Assembly: GCA_028873815.1 (NCBI GenBank)
Contig: JAPPNN010000042.1
Location: forward strand, 1 to 57,554
Origin: Gemmatimonadota bacterium
GTDB lineage: Bacteria > Gemmatimonadota > Gemmatimonadetes > Longimicrobiales > Gaopeijiaceae
Direction: 5' to 3'
DNA length: 57,554 bases
The translations under genes and the position numbers were made by a program. The notes beneath the pieces were generated by a model. That model was not told the origin of the DNA, made no database searches, and saw nothing but the letters and a program-made list of their open reading frames with translations. Of this stretch, positions 7,866-16,502 are shown piece after piece. Each line of letters starts with the position of its first letter. Positions within the stretch are counted from its first letter, which is position 1.

Positions 7866-9247
7866 GGTCGGAAAATGAACGAGAGACAATTGCGGTCATC
7901 GGGCTGGGCGCCAGCGGAGACGCCGCCGCGCGGCTGGCCCTTGCAAAGGGAGCGAGAGTTCATGTCACGGATGCGAGCAGCGAGGACGCAGTTGCAGCCC
8001 GTGGAGCCGCTTTGCGGGATCTCGGAGCCGAGATCAGGCTCGGCGGACACGAGCTGGAGAAAATCGCGGCGGCGGACACCGTCGTCGTCAGTCCCGGCAT
8101 CCCGCCGGCAGCGGCTGTACTCGCCGCCCTACGTGCACGGGGCGTCGCTTGGATATCGGAGCCTGAATTCGCCAGCCGGTTCATCCAGGGTCCACTGACC
8201 ATCGTGACCGGCACGAACGGGAAGACGACCACGGCGGCGCTGAGCGCCCACCTGTTGCGTGAGGCGGGGGTCGACGTGGCCCTGGGGGGGAATATCGGCG
8301 GAAGCCTCGGTCCGCCGGCGTCCACCCTGGCGTCCACCCGGCCGTCCGCCGACCGATTCGTGCTGGAGCTGTCGTCCTTTCAGCTGGCCGACATTCGGGA
8401 TCTCACCCCGGCCGTGGGCGTGATGACCAACCTGGGCGTCGACCACATGGACCGGTACGCCACGGTGGCGGACTACCACCGCGACAAGCGCCGGCTCTTC
8501 GATGCGGGCGACGACAACACGACCTGGGTCCTGAACGGCGACGATCGCGCGGTGCTGGAGATGGCGCGGGAAGTGCCGGGAGCGCGGCTGACCTTTTCGC
8601 TCGAGACCTCGGCCGTGCCCGGGGCATGGCTGGACGCGGACCGCCTGATGGTGGATACGGGGCAGGGTCCCCGGAGGGTTGCCCGAGCCGCCGACGTCAG
8701 CCTGGTGGGAAGGCACAATCTCGCCAACGCCCTGGCCGCCCTCCTGGCGGCGGCCGCCTCCGGGGGCTCGCTCGACGGCGCACCCCGGGCCCTGCGCTCC
8801 TTCGCGCCGCTGCCGCACCGGCTCGAGCCGGTGGGAACCGTGGACGGAGTGCGCTGGGTGAACGACTCGAAGGCGACCAATGTCGCCGCCGCCTCCGGGG
8901 CGCTCAGGAGCCTGCAGGGTCCCGTCGTCCTTCTCCTGGGGGGGACGGACAAAGGAGAGGATTTCAGTGAGCTCATGCCCGCGATGAGGGGCCGGACACG
9001 CGCCGTCGTCGCCTACGGGGCCGCGGGAGCGCGGGCGGCGGCCGAGGTGGCGGGGCGGGGGACCCGGGTGGCGCGCGTCGACGGCACCTTCGAAGAGGCG
9101 GTGGAAGCCGGTCGGCGACTCGCGCGGCCGGGCGACACCCTTCTTCTGGCGCCCGCTTGTTCCAGCTTCGACATGTTCGAGAACTACGAAGCCCGGGGCG
9201 CCGCGTTCCGGGCCCTGGCGGCGGCAGCCGGTGGGGAAGTCCGATGA
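7862..9247 (+). CDS. murD: UDP-MurNAc-L-alanine:D-glutamate ligase MurD
   Basis: MurD adds D-Glu to UDP-MurNAc-L-Ala. The 461-residue protein has an N-terminal Rossmann-type motif (VIGLGASGDAAARLA), the P-loop GTNGKTTTAALS (from about residue 117), LSSFQLADI, NLGVDHMDRY and the late motifs NDSKATNVAAA and LLLGGTDKGEDF, all typical of MurD. ATGA overlaps bind it to mraY and ftsW. The N-terminal segment uses fewer GC-rich codons than its neighbours, but nothing suggests damage. Confidence 0.95.
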   Translation: MRSENERETIAVIGLGASGDAAARLALAKGARVHVTDASSEDAVAARGAALRDLGAEIRLGGHELEKIAAADTVVVSPGIPPAAAVLAALRARGVAWISEPEFASRFIQGPLTIVTGTNGKTTTAALSAHLLREAGVDVALGGNIGGSLGPPASTLASTRPSADRFVLELSSFQLADIRDLTPAVGVMTNLGVDHMDRYATVADYHRDKRRLFDAGDDNTTWVLNGDDRAVLEMAREVPGARLTFSLETSAVPGAWLDADRLMVDTGQGPRRVARAADVSLVGRHNLANALAALLAAAASGGSLDGAPRALRSFAPLPHRLEPVGTVDGVRWVNDSKATNVAAASGALRSLQGPVVLLLGGTDKGEDFSELMPAMRGRTRAVVAYGAAGARAAAEVAGRGTRVARVDGTFEEAVEAGRRLARPGDTLLLAPACSSFDMFENYEARGAAFRALAAAAGGEVR

Positions 9248-10506
9248 CGGCGCGGAGCGGGGTCTCTCGCGCTCGGCGCACGCGTCTCCCTCGCACCCGG
9301 GGTTCGCGCCGGCGCGCCACGTGGGCGCTCGATGTCGCCGCGAAGGCCCGCCGGTCGCTTCCCGAGACGGGAATCGGACACGGCTGGGAGGCGACGGCCA
9401 TCATGGCGTTGACGGCCGTGCTCCTGCTCTTCGGCCTCCTCACGCTGCACAGCGCAAGTTCCGTGATGGCGCAGCGCGGGGACCTTCCGCACTACCACTA
9501 CGTGGCTCGACAGGGAATCGGCGTCGCCATGGGGATCGTGCTCATGGTGACTTGCGCGCGCATTCCCACGCTGTGGTGGCGACGGTTCGCGCACCACATC
9601 CTCGCGGGCGCCGTGGTGCTCCTCGTCATCGTCATCCTCCCCTTCACGGAAGCGATCGCGCCGACCGTGAACGGTGCTCGCCGCTGGCTCCGCGTCGGCG
9701 TCACCTTTCAGCCCTCGGACCTGGCCAAGCTGGCGATCGTCGTGTGGACCGCGGCGCTCGCGGTTCGGAAGCAGCCGCTGATGCGCAACATGCGCCGTGG
9801 ACTGGCGCCGTTCCTCGTCGGCTGGGTTCTCGTCCTGGTGCCGGTGGCGCTGGAGCCGGACCTGTCCACGACATGCCTGATCGTCGCCGTGGCCATGTCC
9901 ATCGTCTTCGTGGCGGGCGCACGCGTGGGACACTTCGTGGTGCTCGGCCTCGCCTGCATTCCCCTGGCCGGGCCGCTGCTCCTTTCCGGATACCGCGGTG
10001 CCCGCTGGGAATCCCTGTTGCTCAATCCCGGCGCCATACCGGACGGATCGGGGTTTCAGAGCTACCAGAGCCTCGTGGCCATCGGCTCCGGCGGGGTGAC
10101 GGGGGTCGGCTTCGGAGAGGGACAGCAGAAGTTCGGGTTCCTGCCGGAGTCCCACAACGACTTCATCTTCGCCATGATCGGCGAGGAATGGGGCCTCGTC
10201 GGCACGGTCGCGGTCATTCTCGCGTTCCTCGCCATGATCGTGCTCGGCTTCAGGATCGCGCGCCGCGCCCGGGACACCTTTGGCGAGTTGCTCGCCGTCG
10301 GAGTCAGTTCCCTGATCGGATTCCAGGCATTCCTCCACATCGGAGTGGGTCTGGGCGTCATGCCGGCGACCGGCCTGTCGCTGCCGTTCATCTCCTACGG
10401 CCGCAGCAATCTCGTGGCCATGCTGGCAGCCGTCGGCATACTCCTCGCCGTAGCCCGGGAGGCTCCGGGAGGCGAAGTGCAACGCACCGCGGAGGGGCCC
10501 GGATGA
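9244..10506 (+). CDS. ftsW: SEDS peptidoglycan glycosyltransferase FtsW
   Basis: FtsW polymerises lipid II at the septum, in partnership with the class B PBP FtsI. The 420-residue protein has a basic cytoplasmic head (residues 1-45, very Arg-rich) and about ten hydrophobic segments. SEDS signatures seen are GARRWLRVG, FQPSDLAKLA, LEPDLSTT, GEEWGLVGT and the C-terminal GLSLPFISYGRSNLV. The catalytic SEDS Asp is expected in the LEPDLS motif. It overlaps murD and murG by 4 bases each. The long basic head beyond the first membrane segment is its only mild oddity. Confidence 0.94.
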   Translation: MTARSGVSRARRTRLPRTRGSRRRATWALDVAAKARRSLPETGIGHGWEATAIMALTAVLLLFGLLTLHSASSVMAQRGDLPHYHYVARQGIGVAMGIVLMVTCARIPTLWWRRFAHHILAGAVVLLVIVILPFTEAIAPTVNGARRWLRVGVTFQPSDLAKLAIVVWTAALAVRKQPLMRNMRRGLAPFLVGWVLVLVPVALEPDLSTTCLIVAVAMSIVFVAGARVGHFVVLGLACIPLAGPLLLSGYRGARWESLLLNPGAIPDGSGFQSYQSLVAIGSGGVTGVGFGEGQQKFGFLPESHNDFIFAMIGEEWGLVGTVAVILAFLAMIVLGFRIARRARDTFGELLAVGVSSLIGFQAFLHIGVGLGVMPATGLSLPFISYGRSNLVAMLAAVGILLAVAREAPGGEVQRTAEGPG

Positions 10507-11696
10507 TGATCGTCTTTTCCGGCGGGGGCACCGCGGGCCATTTCCATCCGGCCAGAAACATCGCCGAGGCGCTGTCCGCGGCCATGCCCGGTGTGGAACC
10601 GTACTTCGTGGGCACGGAAGGCCGCATCGAGGCCGCGGAACTTCCCGCCCTCGGGTATCGGTACAGGCTGCTTCGGGTCGCGGGGTTGCGCAATCCGCTG
10701 CGGGAGGCGCGCCGGCGGGGGCCGGTGCCGGTTCGGGTGCGCCGGACCGTGGGCGCGGCCGCGGACAGCCTGCGGGCGCTGTGGCTCCTCGCCGCGGCCG
10801 TCCTGCGGTTGCTGCCCGACTTCCGGAGGCGGGAAGCGGCAGCCGTGGTCCTCACCGGTGGTTACGTATGCGCGCCGGCCGGCATCGCGGGACGATTGCT
10901 CGGTCTCCCCCTGATTCTGCAGGAACAGAACATGCACCCGGGCAAGACGACCCGGCTGCTTGCGCGGTGGGCCCGGCAGATCCACCTCGCGTACCCGGAG
11001 GCGGGCGCCGCGCTTCCCGGGCGCGCCCGGGAAAGGGTGATTCAGAGCGGCAATCCGATCCGGCCGCTGCCGCCCGCCGAAGCCCGCGGCAAGACGGCGG
11101 CGCGCCGAGCGCTGGGGCTGCCGGAGAAGGGCACGCTCGTGCTGATCGTGGGCGGAAGTCAGGGCGCCCGCAAGATGAATCGTGCATCGATCGAGCTTCT
11201 GCAAGACGGATTGCCGTTTGATGGAGAATTCGTCTTGTGGGTAACCGGGCGGGCGCACCATCAGGAGGCCGACGCGGCACTGGGCGGGTCGGATTCCGAT
11301 CGCTTCAGGGTCGTGCCGTACCTCCAGGCGGGAGCGATGTACCAGGCGCTCGCGGCGGCCGATCTGGTGGTGTCGCGCGCGGGCGCCATGGCCACGTCGG
11401 AGTTTCTGGCCTGGGGACTGCCGGCGATCCTGATCCCGTTGCCTACGGCGGCGGGAGATCACCAGACGGCGAACGCCCGCGCGCTGGCCGCGGCCGGGGC
11501 GGCGGTGCTCCTGCCCGAGACCGATACCCTGACCGGGGCTCGCCTGTGGAGCGAAGTCCGGCGACTGCTCGATGCGCCCGGCAGGCTGGACGGCATGTCA
11601 CGCGCCGCTGCCGACCGCGCACGGCCGGAGGCGGCTCGCGAGGTTGCGGCCGCCATCGCCGATCTTCTGGCCGCCAGGGGGGGGACGCCGCGATGA
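10503..11696 (+). CDS. murG: lipid II synthase MurG (UDP-GlcNAc transferase)
   Basis: MurG transfers GlcNAc to lipid I on the cytoplasmic face of the membrane. This GT28-family enzyme begins with the glycine-rich loop FSGGGTAGHFHPA and contains LTGGYVCAPAG, LQEQNMHPGK, a second loop VGGSQGARKMN and the UDP-GlcNAc contact region VVSRAGAMATSEF. At 397 residues it is somewhat longer than E. coli MurG; an Arg-rich insertion around residues 60-115 accounts for this. Position 10503 (ATGATG) overlaps the ftsW stop. The second ATG, one codon later, is equally possible. Confidence 0.95.
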   Translation: MMIVFSGGGTAGHFHPARNIAEALSAAMPGVEPYFVGTEGRIEAAELPALGYRYRLLRVAGLRNPLREARRRGPVPVRVRRTVGAAADSLRALWLLAAAVLRLLPDFRRREAAAVVLTGGYVCAPAGIAGRLLGLPLILQEQNMHPGKTTRLLARWARQIHLAYPEAGAALPGRARERVIQSGNPIRPLPPAEARGKTAARRALGLPEKGTLVLIVGGSQGARKMNRASIELLQDGLPFDGEFVLWVTGRAHHQEADAALGGSDSDRFRVVPYLQAGAMYQALAAADLVVSRAGAMATSEFLAWGLPAILIPLPTAAGDHQTANARALAAAGAAVLLPETDTLTGARLWSEVRRLLDAPGRLDGMSRAAADRARPEAAREVAAAIADLLAARGGTPR

Positions 11697-13093
11697 CGCC
11701 CCGCCTGCGCTCCCTGGCTGCCCGCGGCCCCATCCACTTCATGGGCGTGTGCGGCGCGGGCATGGCGCCCCTCGCCGAGATGGTGCTCCGGAGCGGGTCC
11801 GCGGCGACCGGCTGCGACCTGGCAGGAGGCCGGCCCGGGGAAGTGCTGTCGAACCTCGGGATGAAGTTCACGCGCGGACACGATCCCGCGCACGTCGAAT
11901 CCGCTACCGCGCTTGTCGTGACCTCCGCGGTGCCGGCCGACCACCCGGAGGTGCGGGCCGCACATGCCCGGGGGATTCCCGTCTTCAAGCGTTCGGTCGC
12001 GCTCGGGCACTGGGTGAACGAGGGCCGCGTCGTGGGCATCGCGGGCACGCACGGGAAGACGACCACGACGGCCATGGCCACGCACGTCCTGGAACACGCG
12101 GGCGTCGACCCCACCGGTGTCGTCGGTGGCGAGGTCCGCGGCTGGGGGGGCAACCTGAGGCCCGGCGGCTCGGATGTCTTCGTGGTCGAGGCGGACGAAT
12201 ACGACCGCTCGTTCCTCGATCTCGATCCCGGGGTGGCCGTCGTGACCAATGTCGAGGCGGACCACCTCGACGTCTACGGCGACCTCGCCGGGGTCCGCAC
12301 ATCCTTCTCGGACTTCATCGGCCGTCTCGACCCGGCGGGCACCCTGTGGGTCTGCGGCGACGATCCCGGGGCCGCGCGGGTCGGCGTCGAGGGTGGGGAC
12401 CGCACGCGCAGCTACGGGCTCGGCGCGGGCGTGTCGCTGCGTGGGACCCTGTTGCGGGACAACGGGGCGGAGAGCGTCTTCCACGTCACCGAGGACGGCG
12501 TGAGCGCGGGTGACATGACCGTGCCTCTCCCCGGGCTGCACAACGTCCGCAACGCGTTGGCCGCGGCCGGCGTGGGGCGGTCGTTCGGCGCGGCCTGGGA
12601 CGATATCCGGTCCGGGCTCGCCAGCTTCCCCGGCGTGGGGCGGCGGTACGACATCCTGGGCATCGCCGGCGGGGTGCACGTGATCGACGACTACGCGCAC
12701 CACCCCACCGAGATATCGGCGACGCTGGCGGCGGCGCGGCGGGCCAACCCGGGACGGCGCATCGTGGCGGTGTTCCAGCCCCACCTGTTCACCCGCACGC
12801 GCGACTTTCACACCGAGTTCGGCGGGGCCCTGGCCGCGGCCGACCTGGTCTGGGTCACGGATGTCTACCCGGCCCGCGAGGAGCCGCTTCCGGGCGTGAC
12901 CGGGGAGCTTGTAGCCCGTGCGGTGCCGGGGACCGACGTCCGCTACCACAGTGAACTGGCCACGCTCCCCGCCCAGGTGGCCGGTGAGCTCTCGCGCGGC
13001 GACGTGTGCGTCGTGATGGGCGCGGGCTCGATCGAGGGCGCGGGGCCCGCGATTGTCGCCAGGCTTGCGGATCGGGGGGAGGAACAGCGATGA
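11693..13093 (+). CDS. murC: UDP-N-acetylmuramate:L-alanine ligase MurC
   Basis: MurC adds the first stem residue (L-Ala) to UDP-MurNAc. The 466-residue protein has IHFMGVCGAGMAPLAEM near the start, the P-loop GTHGKTTTTAM, VEADEYDRSFL, NVEADHLDVYG and, in the C-terminal domain, DDYAHHPTEI and FQPHLFTRTRDF. These are all diagnostic. The murB gene that often follows murC is missing: murC overlaps ftsQ directly (ATGA). The UDP-MurNAc it uses must come from a MurB encoded elsewhere. Confidence 0.95.
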   Translation: MTPRLRSLAARGPIHFMGVCGAGMAPLAEMVLRSGSAATGCDLAGGRPGEVLSNLGMKFTRGHDPAHVESATALVVTSAVPADHPEVRAAHARGIPVFKRSVALGHWVNEGRVVGIAGTHGKTTTTAMATHVLEHAGVDPTGVVGGEVRGWGGNLRPGGSDVFVVEADEYDRSFLDLDPGVAVVTNVEADHLDVYGDLAGVRTSFSDFIGRLDPAGTLWVCGDDPGAARVGVEGGDRTRSYGLGAGVSLRGTLLRDNGAESVFHVTEDGVSAGDMTVPLPGLHNVRNALAAAGVGRSFGAAWDDIRSGLASFPGVGRRYDILGIAGGVHVIDDYAHHPTEISATLAAARRANPGRRIVAVFQPHLFTRTRDFHTEFGGALAAADLVWVTDVYPAREEPLPGVTGELVARAVPGTDVRYHSELATLPAQVAGELSRGDVCVVMGAGSIEGAGPAIVARLADRGEEQR

Positions 13094-13902
13094 GCCGCTC
13101 CGTGATCCCGCCGCTCGAGCCCCGGGCCCGTGCACGTGCCCGGCGCGGCTTCCGTGCCGCCCTGGGGAAGATCGCGAAACGCATGATCCTCGTGCTCGGG
13201 GTGGCCGGGGCCGGGGCCTTGCTGGCGTTCGCCGGCTTCCACTTTGCCGCGCAGCTGCCCTGGTTCCGAGTTGCCCGGGTGGAGATCACGGGCACCAGCT
13301 ACCTCTCCCGGGCCGAGATCCTGGGTGCCGCCGGGATCGAAGCCGGGAGCAGCGTCCTGGAGAAACGGTCGCGCCTCGAGGAGCGTATCGAGGCGCTCGC
13401 GCTAGTGGAATCGGCGACGGTCGAGCGCGACCTGCCGTCCACGCTGTTGCTCGCGATCGACGAGGCCGAGCCCGTGGCCCTGGTCGCCGAGCCGATCGTC
13501 GGGCCGGTCGACCGCGCCGGAAATCGGATCCCCTTCGGCCCGCGCACCGCCATGCTGGACCTGCCGCTGCTGCGCGTCGACCCGCCGGGAGCTTCCGCCC
13601 CATCGGGGCTGCCCACGCTGGCGGACGAAGTGGCGCGGTTGGCGGAGCAGCTGCCCGAGGTCTTCGCGGTCCTTTCGGAGGCGCGGGGCGACGACCGCGA
13701 AGTGACGCTGCTGCTGGGCGAATCGGGCGTGAAGGTGCGCTATCGGCCGCCGTTCTCCGAACCGAGGTTGCGCGCGGCGATCGTCGCCCTCAACGACGCG
13801 GCAAAGAGGTTCCCGGAGCGCTCGCTCCACGAGGTGGACCTGCGCTTCGAGGACCAGGTGGTTGTGCGGACCGCAGCGGTGGTGGAAGCGGGGGGAGGGT
13901 AG
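13090..13902 (+). CDS. ftsQ: cell division protein FtsQ
   Basis: A bitopic divisome protein linking early and late division proteins. The 270-residue product has an Arg-rich cytoplasmic N-terminus, a membrane segment at about residues 32-52, a POTRA-like domain beginning at VARVEITGTSYLSRAEIL, and the FtsQ beta domain. The pattern VESATVERDLPSTLLLAIDEAEPVAL corresponds to the conserved family stretch, here cited as its two halves VESATVERDLPSTLL and LAIDEAEPVAL. Position between murC and ftsA supports the call. The start overlaps murC by 4 bases. Confidence 0.9.
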   Translation: MSRSVIPPLEPRARARARRGFRAALGKIAKRMILVLGVAGAGALLAFAGFHFAAQLPWFRVARVEITGTSYLSRAEILGAAGIEAGSSVLEKRSRLEERIEALALVESATVERDLPSTLLLAIDEAEPVALVAEPIVGPVDRAGNRIPFGPRTAMLDLPLLRVDPPGASAPSGLPTLADEVARLAEQLPEVFAVLSEARGDDREVTLLLGESGVKVRYRPPFSEPRLRAAIVALNDAAKRFPERSLHEVDLRFEDQVVVRTAAVVEAGGG

Positions 13903-13907
13903 CGCCG

Positions 13908-15134
13908 ATGAGATCGATACTGGTCGCCGGGCTCGATGTCGGTTCGACGACGACCCGTGCGGTGATCGGGCGGCTGGTACAGGACTTCAACCGTCCCGAA
14001 CTGCGCATCGTCGGTGTGGGCCGCACACCCACGGTAGGGGTGCGCAAGGACGTGATCACGGATCTCGAGGGCGCGACGAACAGCATCCGGGTTGCGGTCC
14101 AGGAAGCCGAACTGATGGCGGGCATGCGGGTGGACCGCGTGTACGTCGGCGTTTCGGGTGACCACGTGAACGTGAACCGGTCCGTCGGTGTGGTGGCGGT
14201 CGGGGCCCACGAGATCGTCCCCAGGGACGTGGACCGCGTGCACGAGGTGGCGCAGGCCGTGCCGCTGCCGCGTGACCGCGAACTCATGCACGCCATTCCG
14301 CAGGAATACCAGGTCGACCATCAGCGCGGCATCAAGGATCCCGTCGGGATGCCCGGCACACGCCTGGAGACCGATCTGTTCCTCGTCACCGGGTGCGCTA
14401 CGGCCCTTGGCAACATTGTGCGGGCGGTCGAGAAGGCGGGCTACCGGGTACAGGACGCGATCGTCGAGCCTCTGGCCGCAGCCCGCGCCGTCGTGCCCGA
14501 GGACGAGAAGGAGCTTGGCGTTGCGATGGTGGACATGGGGTCCGCCACGACCGGCCTGTCGGTCTACCAGGAGGGCAGGCTCTGTGACCTCGAGGTGCTG
14601 CCCGTGGGGGGCTCCATGGTCACGAGCGATCTGATACGGGGCCTTTCGATTCCCTTTGCCGAGGCGAGTCGTGTGAAGGAGCGCCACGGCGCCGCGCACG
14701 CCCGCATGGTGGATCCCACGGAATTCGTGGAACTGCCGGGAGCGAACGGCCACAGCCGCAAGGTTGCCCGAAGGTTTGTGGCGAGCCTCATGGAGGAGCG
14801 CCTGCAGAGCATGTTCCTGCGGATCAGTCGCAGGCTGAACGGGAACTTCGGCGCCGATGCGCTGGCCGCGGGCGTGGTGATTACGGGTGGGGTGGCGCAG
14901 ACGCCGGGCATTGCGGAGCTGGCCCAGAAGTGCCTCGCTGCGCCGGTGCGGATCGGCGTCCCGCGCGAGGGTCTGTCCGGCCTGCTCGATGTCGTTGCCG
15001 CGCCCGGGTTTTCCACCGCGTCGGGACTCGCGCTCCACGGCGCCGACTACTTCATGGATACCGGTGAAGGCGCTTCCACCGTGGCCTCGGGAATGGTCAC
15101 GCGAATGGGGGCATGGCTCAAGGAATTCTTCTAG
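13908..15134 (+). CDS. ftsA: cell division protein FtsA
   Basis: An actin-like ATPase that tethers FtsZ to the membrane and recruits downstream division proteins. The 408-residue protein opens with the phosphate-1 motif GLDVGSTTTRAVIG and has MVDMGSATTGLSVYQ (phosphate 2) and ITGGVAQTPGIAEL (adenosine motif). The last residues (MVTRMGAWLKEFF) form an amphipathic helix, the expected membrane-targeting sequence. There is a five-base gap after ftsQ and a strong purine-rich ribosome binding site (GGGGGAGGG at 13891-13899). Confidence 0.95.
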   Translation: MRSILVAGLDVGSTTTRAVIGRLVQDFNRPELRIVGVGRTPTVGVRKDVITDLEGATNSIRVAVQEAELMAGMRVDRVYVGVSGDHVNVNRSVGVVAVGAHEIVPRDVDRVHEVAQAVPLPRDRELMHAIPQEYQVDHQRGIKDPVGMPGTRLETDLFLVTGCATALGNIVRAVEKAGYRVQDAIVEPLAAARAVVPEDEKELGVAMVDMGSATTGLSVYQEGRLCDLEVLPVGGSMVTSDLIRGLSIPFAEASRVKERHGAAHARMVDPTEFVELPGANGHSRKVARRFVASLMEERLQSMFLRISRRLNGNFGADALAAGVVITGGVAQTPGIAELAQKCLAAPVRIGVPREGLSGLLDVVAAPGFSTASGLALHGADYFMDTGEGASTVASGMVTRMGAWLKEFF

Positions 15135-15186
15135 TGCGGATTTGTCAAACCACGGGATCAGGCATCCCAGGAAAGGAGATGAGGCG

Positions 15187-16473
15187 ATGATTTTCGAACT
15201 CGACGATGCCCCGAAGAACCGCGCCCTGATGCGGGTGATCGGAGTAGGCGGGGCGGGCGGCAATGCCGTCAACCGCATGATCGACGAAGACCTCGAGGGG
15301 GTCGAATTCATTTCGGCCAACACGGACGCGCAGGCCCTGAGCCGCTCCAAGGCGCCGCATGTCATTCAGCTGGGCAAGCGCCTGACCCAGGGTCTCGGTG
15401 CAGGCGCCCGGCCGGGCATCGGACGGCAGGCGATCGCCGAGGACGCGGCCGAGGTCCGGGAAGTGCTCGAAGGGGCCGACCTGGTGTTCATCACCGCCGG
15501 CATGGGCGGCGGCACGGGGACAGGCGCGGCTCCGGTGATCGGCGAGATGGCGAGAGAGCTGGGCGCGCTGGCCATCGCCGTGGTCACGCGGCCGTTCGCG
15601 TTCGAGGGCAAGAAGCGCCTGCGTCAGGCCGAGCAGGGGCTGGCGGAGCTGAAGCGAACGGTGGACACGATGATCGTGGTTCCGAACGACCATCTCCTGT
15701 CCGTTGTCGGGAAGGGGACTTCGTTCAAGGACGCGCTGAAGCGCGCGGACGAGGTGCTTCTGCAGGCGACCCAGGGGATCAGCGACCTGATTCGTGTGAG
15801 CGGCGAGGTCAACGTGGACTTCGCCGACGTGCGCACCATCATGGCGTCGTGCGGTGCGGCGCTGATGGGCACGGGGGTAGGCCGGGGCGAAAACCGGGCC
15901 ATCAGCGCGGCCAGGGACGCCGTCACCTCTCCGCTTCTCGACAACATCTCGATTCGCGGGGCCCAGGGCGTGCTCATCAACATCACCGGCGGTTCGGACC
16001 TGACCATCGACGAGGTGACGGGAATCTCGACGATGATCCAGGAGGAGGTCGGAGAGGACGCCGAGATCATCTTCGGCACCGTCCAGGATGCAAGCATGGA
16101 GGGTGAGGTGCGGGTGACCCTGATTGCCACGGGGTTCAAGGAAGGTGGCGAGCGGCGGCAGGAGAAGCAGGTGTTGCGCCCCCGGTTCGGGGTCGCCCAG
16201 GTGAACCGCGCGACCGAGCACAGGCGGGCGGCAGCCGGAGGTGGTGTCGAGCCACCTGCGGTCTTCCGCAGGGAAGCGGTTGGCGGGAGCCCACAGGCGC
16301 ACGTCGGCGGCATGTACCGCGATGCCCCGGAGACAACCAACCTGCATTCGCTGGGATCTCGTAGTACAATGGCACGAGGTCCGGTTGCCGACGGCGGTCT
16401 GGGTGGCACGAGTGGTACCTTGATCCGCAGGGAGCTGGAGCTGCCGACCTTCATCCGGAGGAACTACGCCTGA
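15187..16473 (+). CDS. ftsZ: cell division GTPase FtsZ
   Basis: The tubulin-like GTPase that forms the division ring. The 428-residue protein has VIGVGGAGGNAVNRM, NTDAQAL, the T-loop GGGTGTGAAP (from about residue 107), the NDHLLSVV region and NVDFADVRTIM. A variable linker follows. The C-terminal peptide LELPTFIRRNYA matches the conserved tail (D/E-x-P-x-F-x-R-R/K) that binds FtsA and other partners. It has its own ribosome binding site (AAAGGAGATG, 15171-15181) after a 52-base gap and closes the canonical dcw cluster. Confidence 0.97.
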   Translation: MIFELDDAPKNRALMRVIGVGGAGGNAVNRMIDEDLEGVEFISANTDAQALSRSKAPHVIQLGKRLTQGLGAGARPGIGRQAIAEDAAEVREVLEGADLVFITAGMGGGTGTGAAPVIGEMARELGALAIAVVTRPFAFEGKKRLRQAEQGLAELKRTVDTMIVVPNDHLLSVVGKGTSFKDALKRADEVLLQATQGISDLIRVSGEVNVDFADVRTIMASCGAALMGTGVGRGENRAISAARDAVTSPLLDNISIRGAQGVLINITGGSDLTIDEVTGISTMIQEEVGEDAEIIFGTVQDASMEGEVRVTLIATGFKEGGERRQEKQVLRPRFGVAQVNRATEHRRAAAGGGVEPPAVFRREAVGGSPQAHVGGMYRDAPETTNLHSLGSRSTMARGPVADGGLGGTSGTLIRRELELPTFIRRNYA

Positions 16474-16502
16474 TCCCGAAGCTCGACAAAGGGACGAAAC
16501 GT

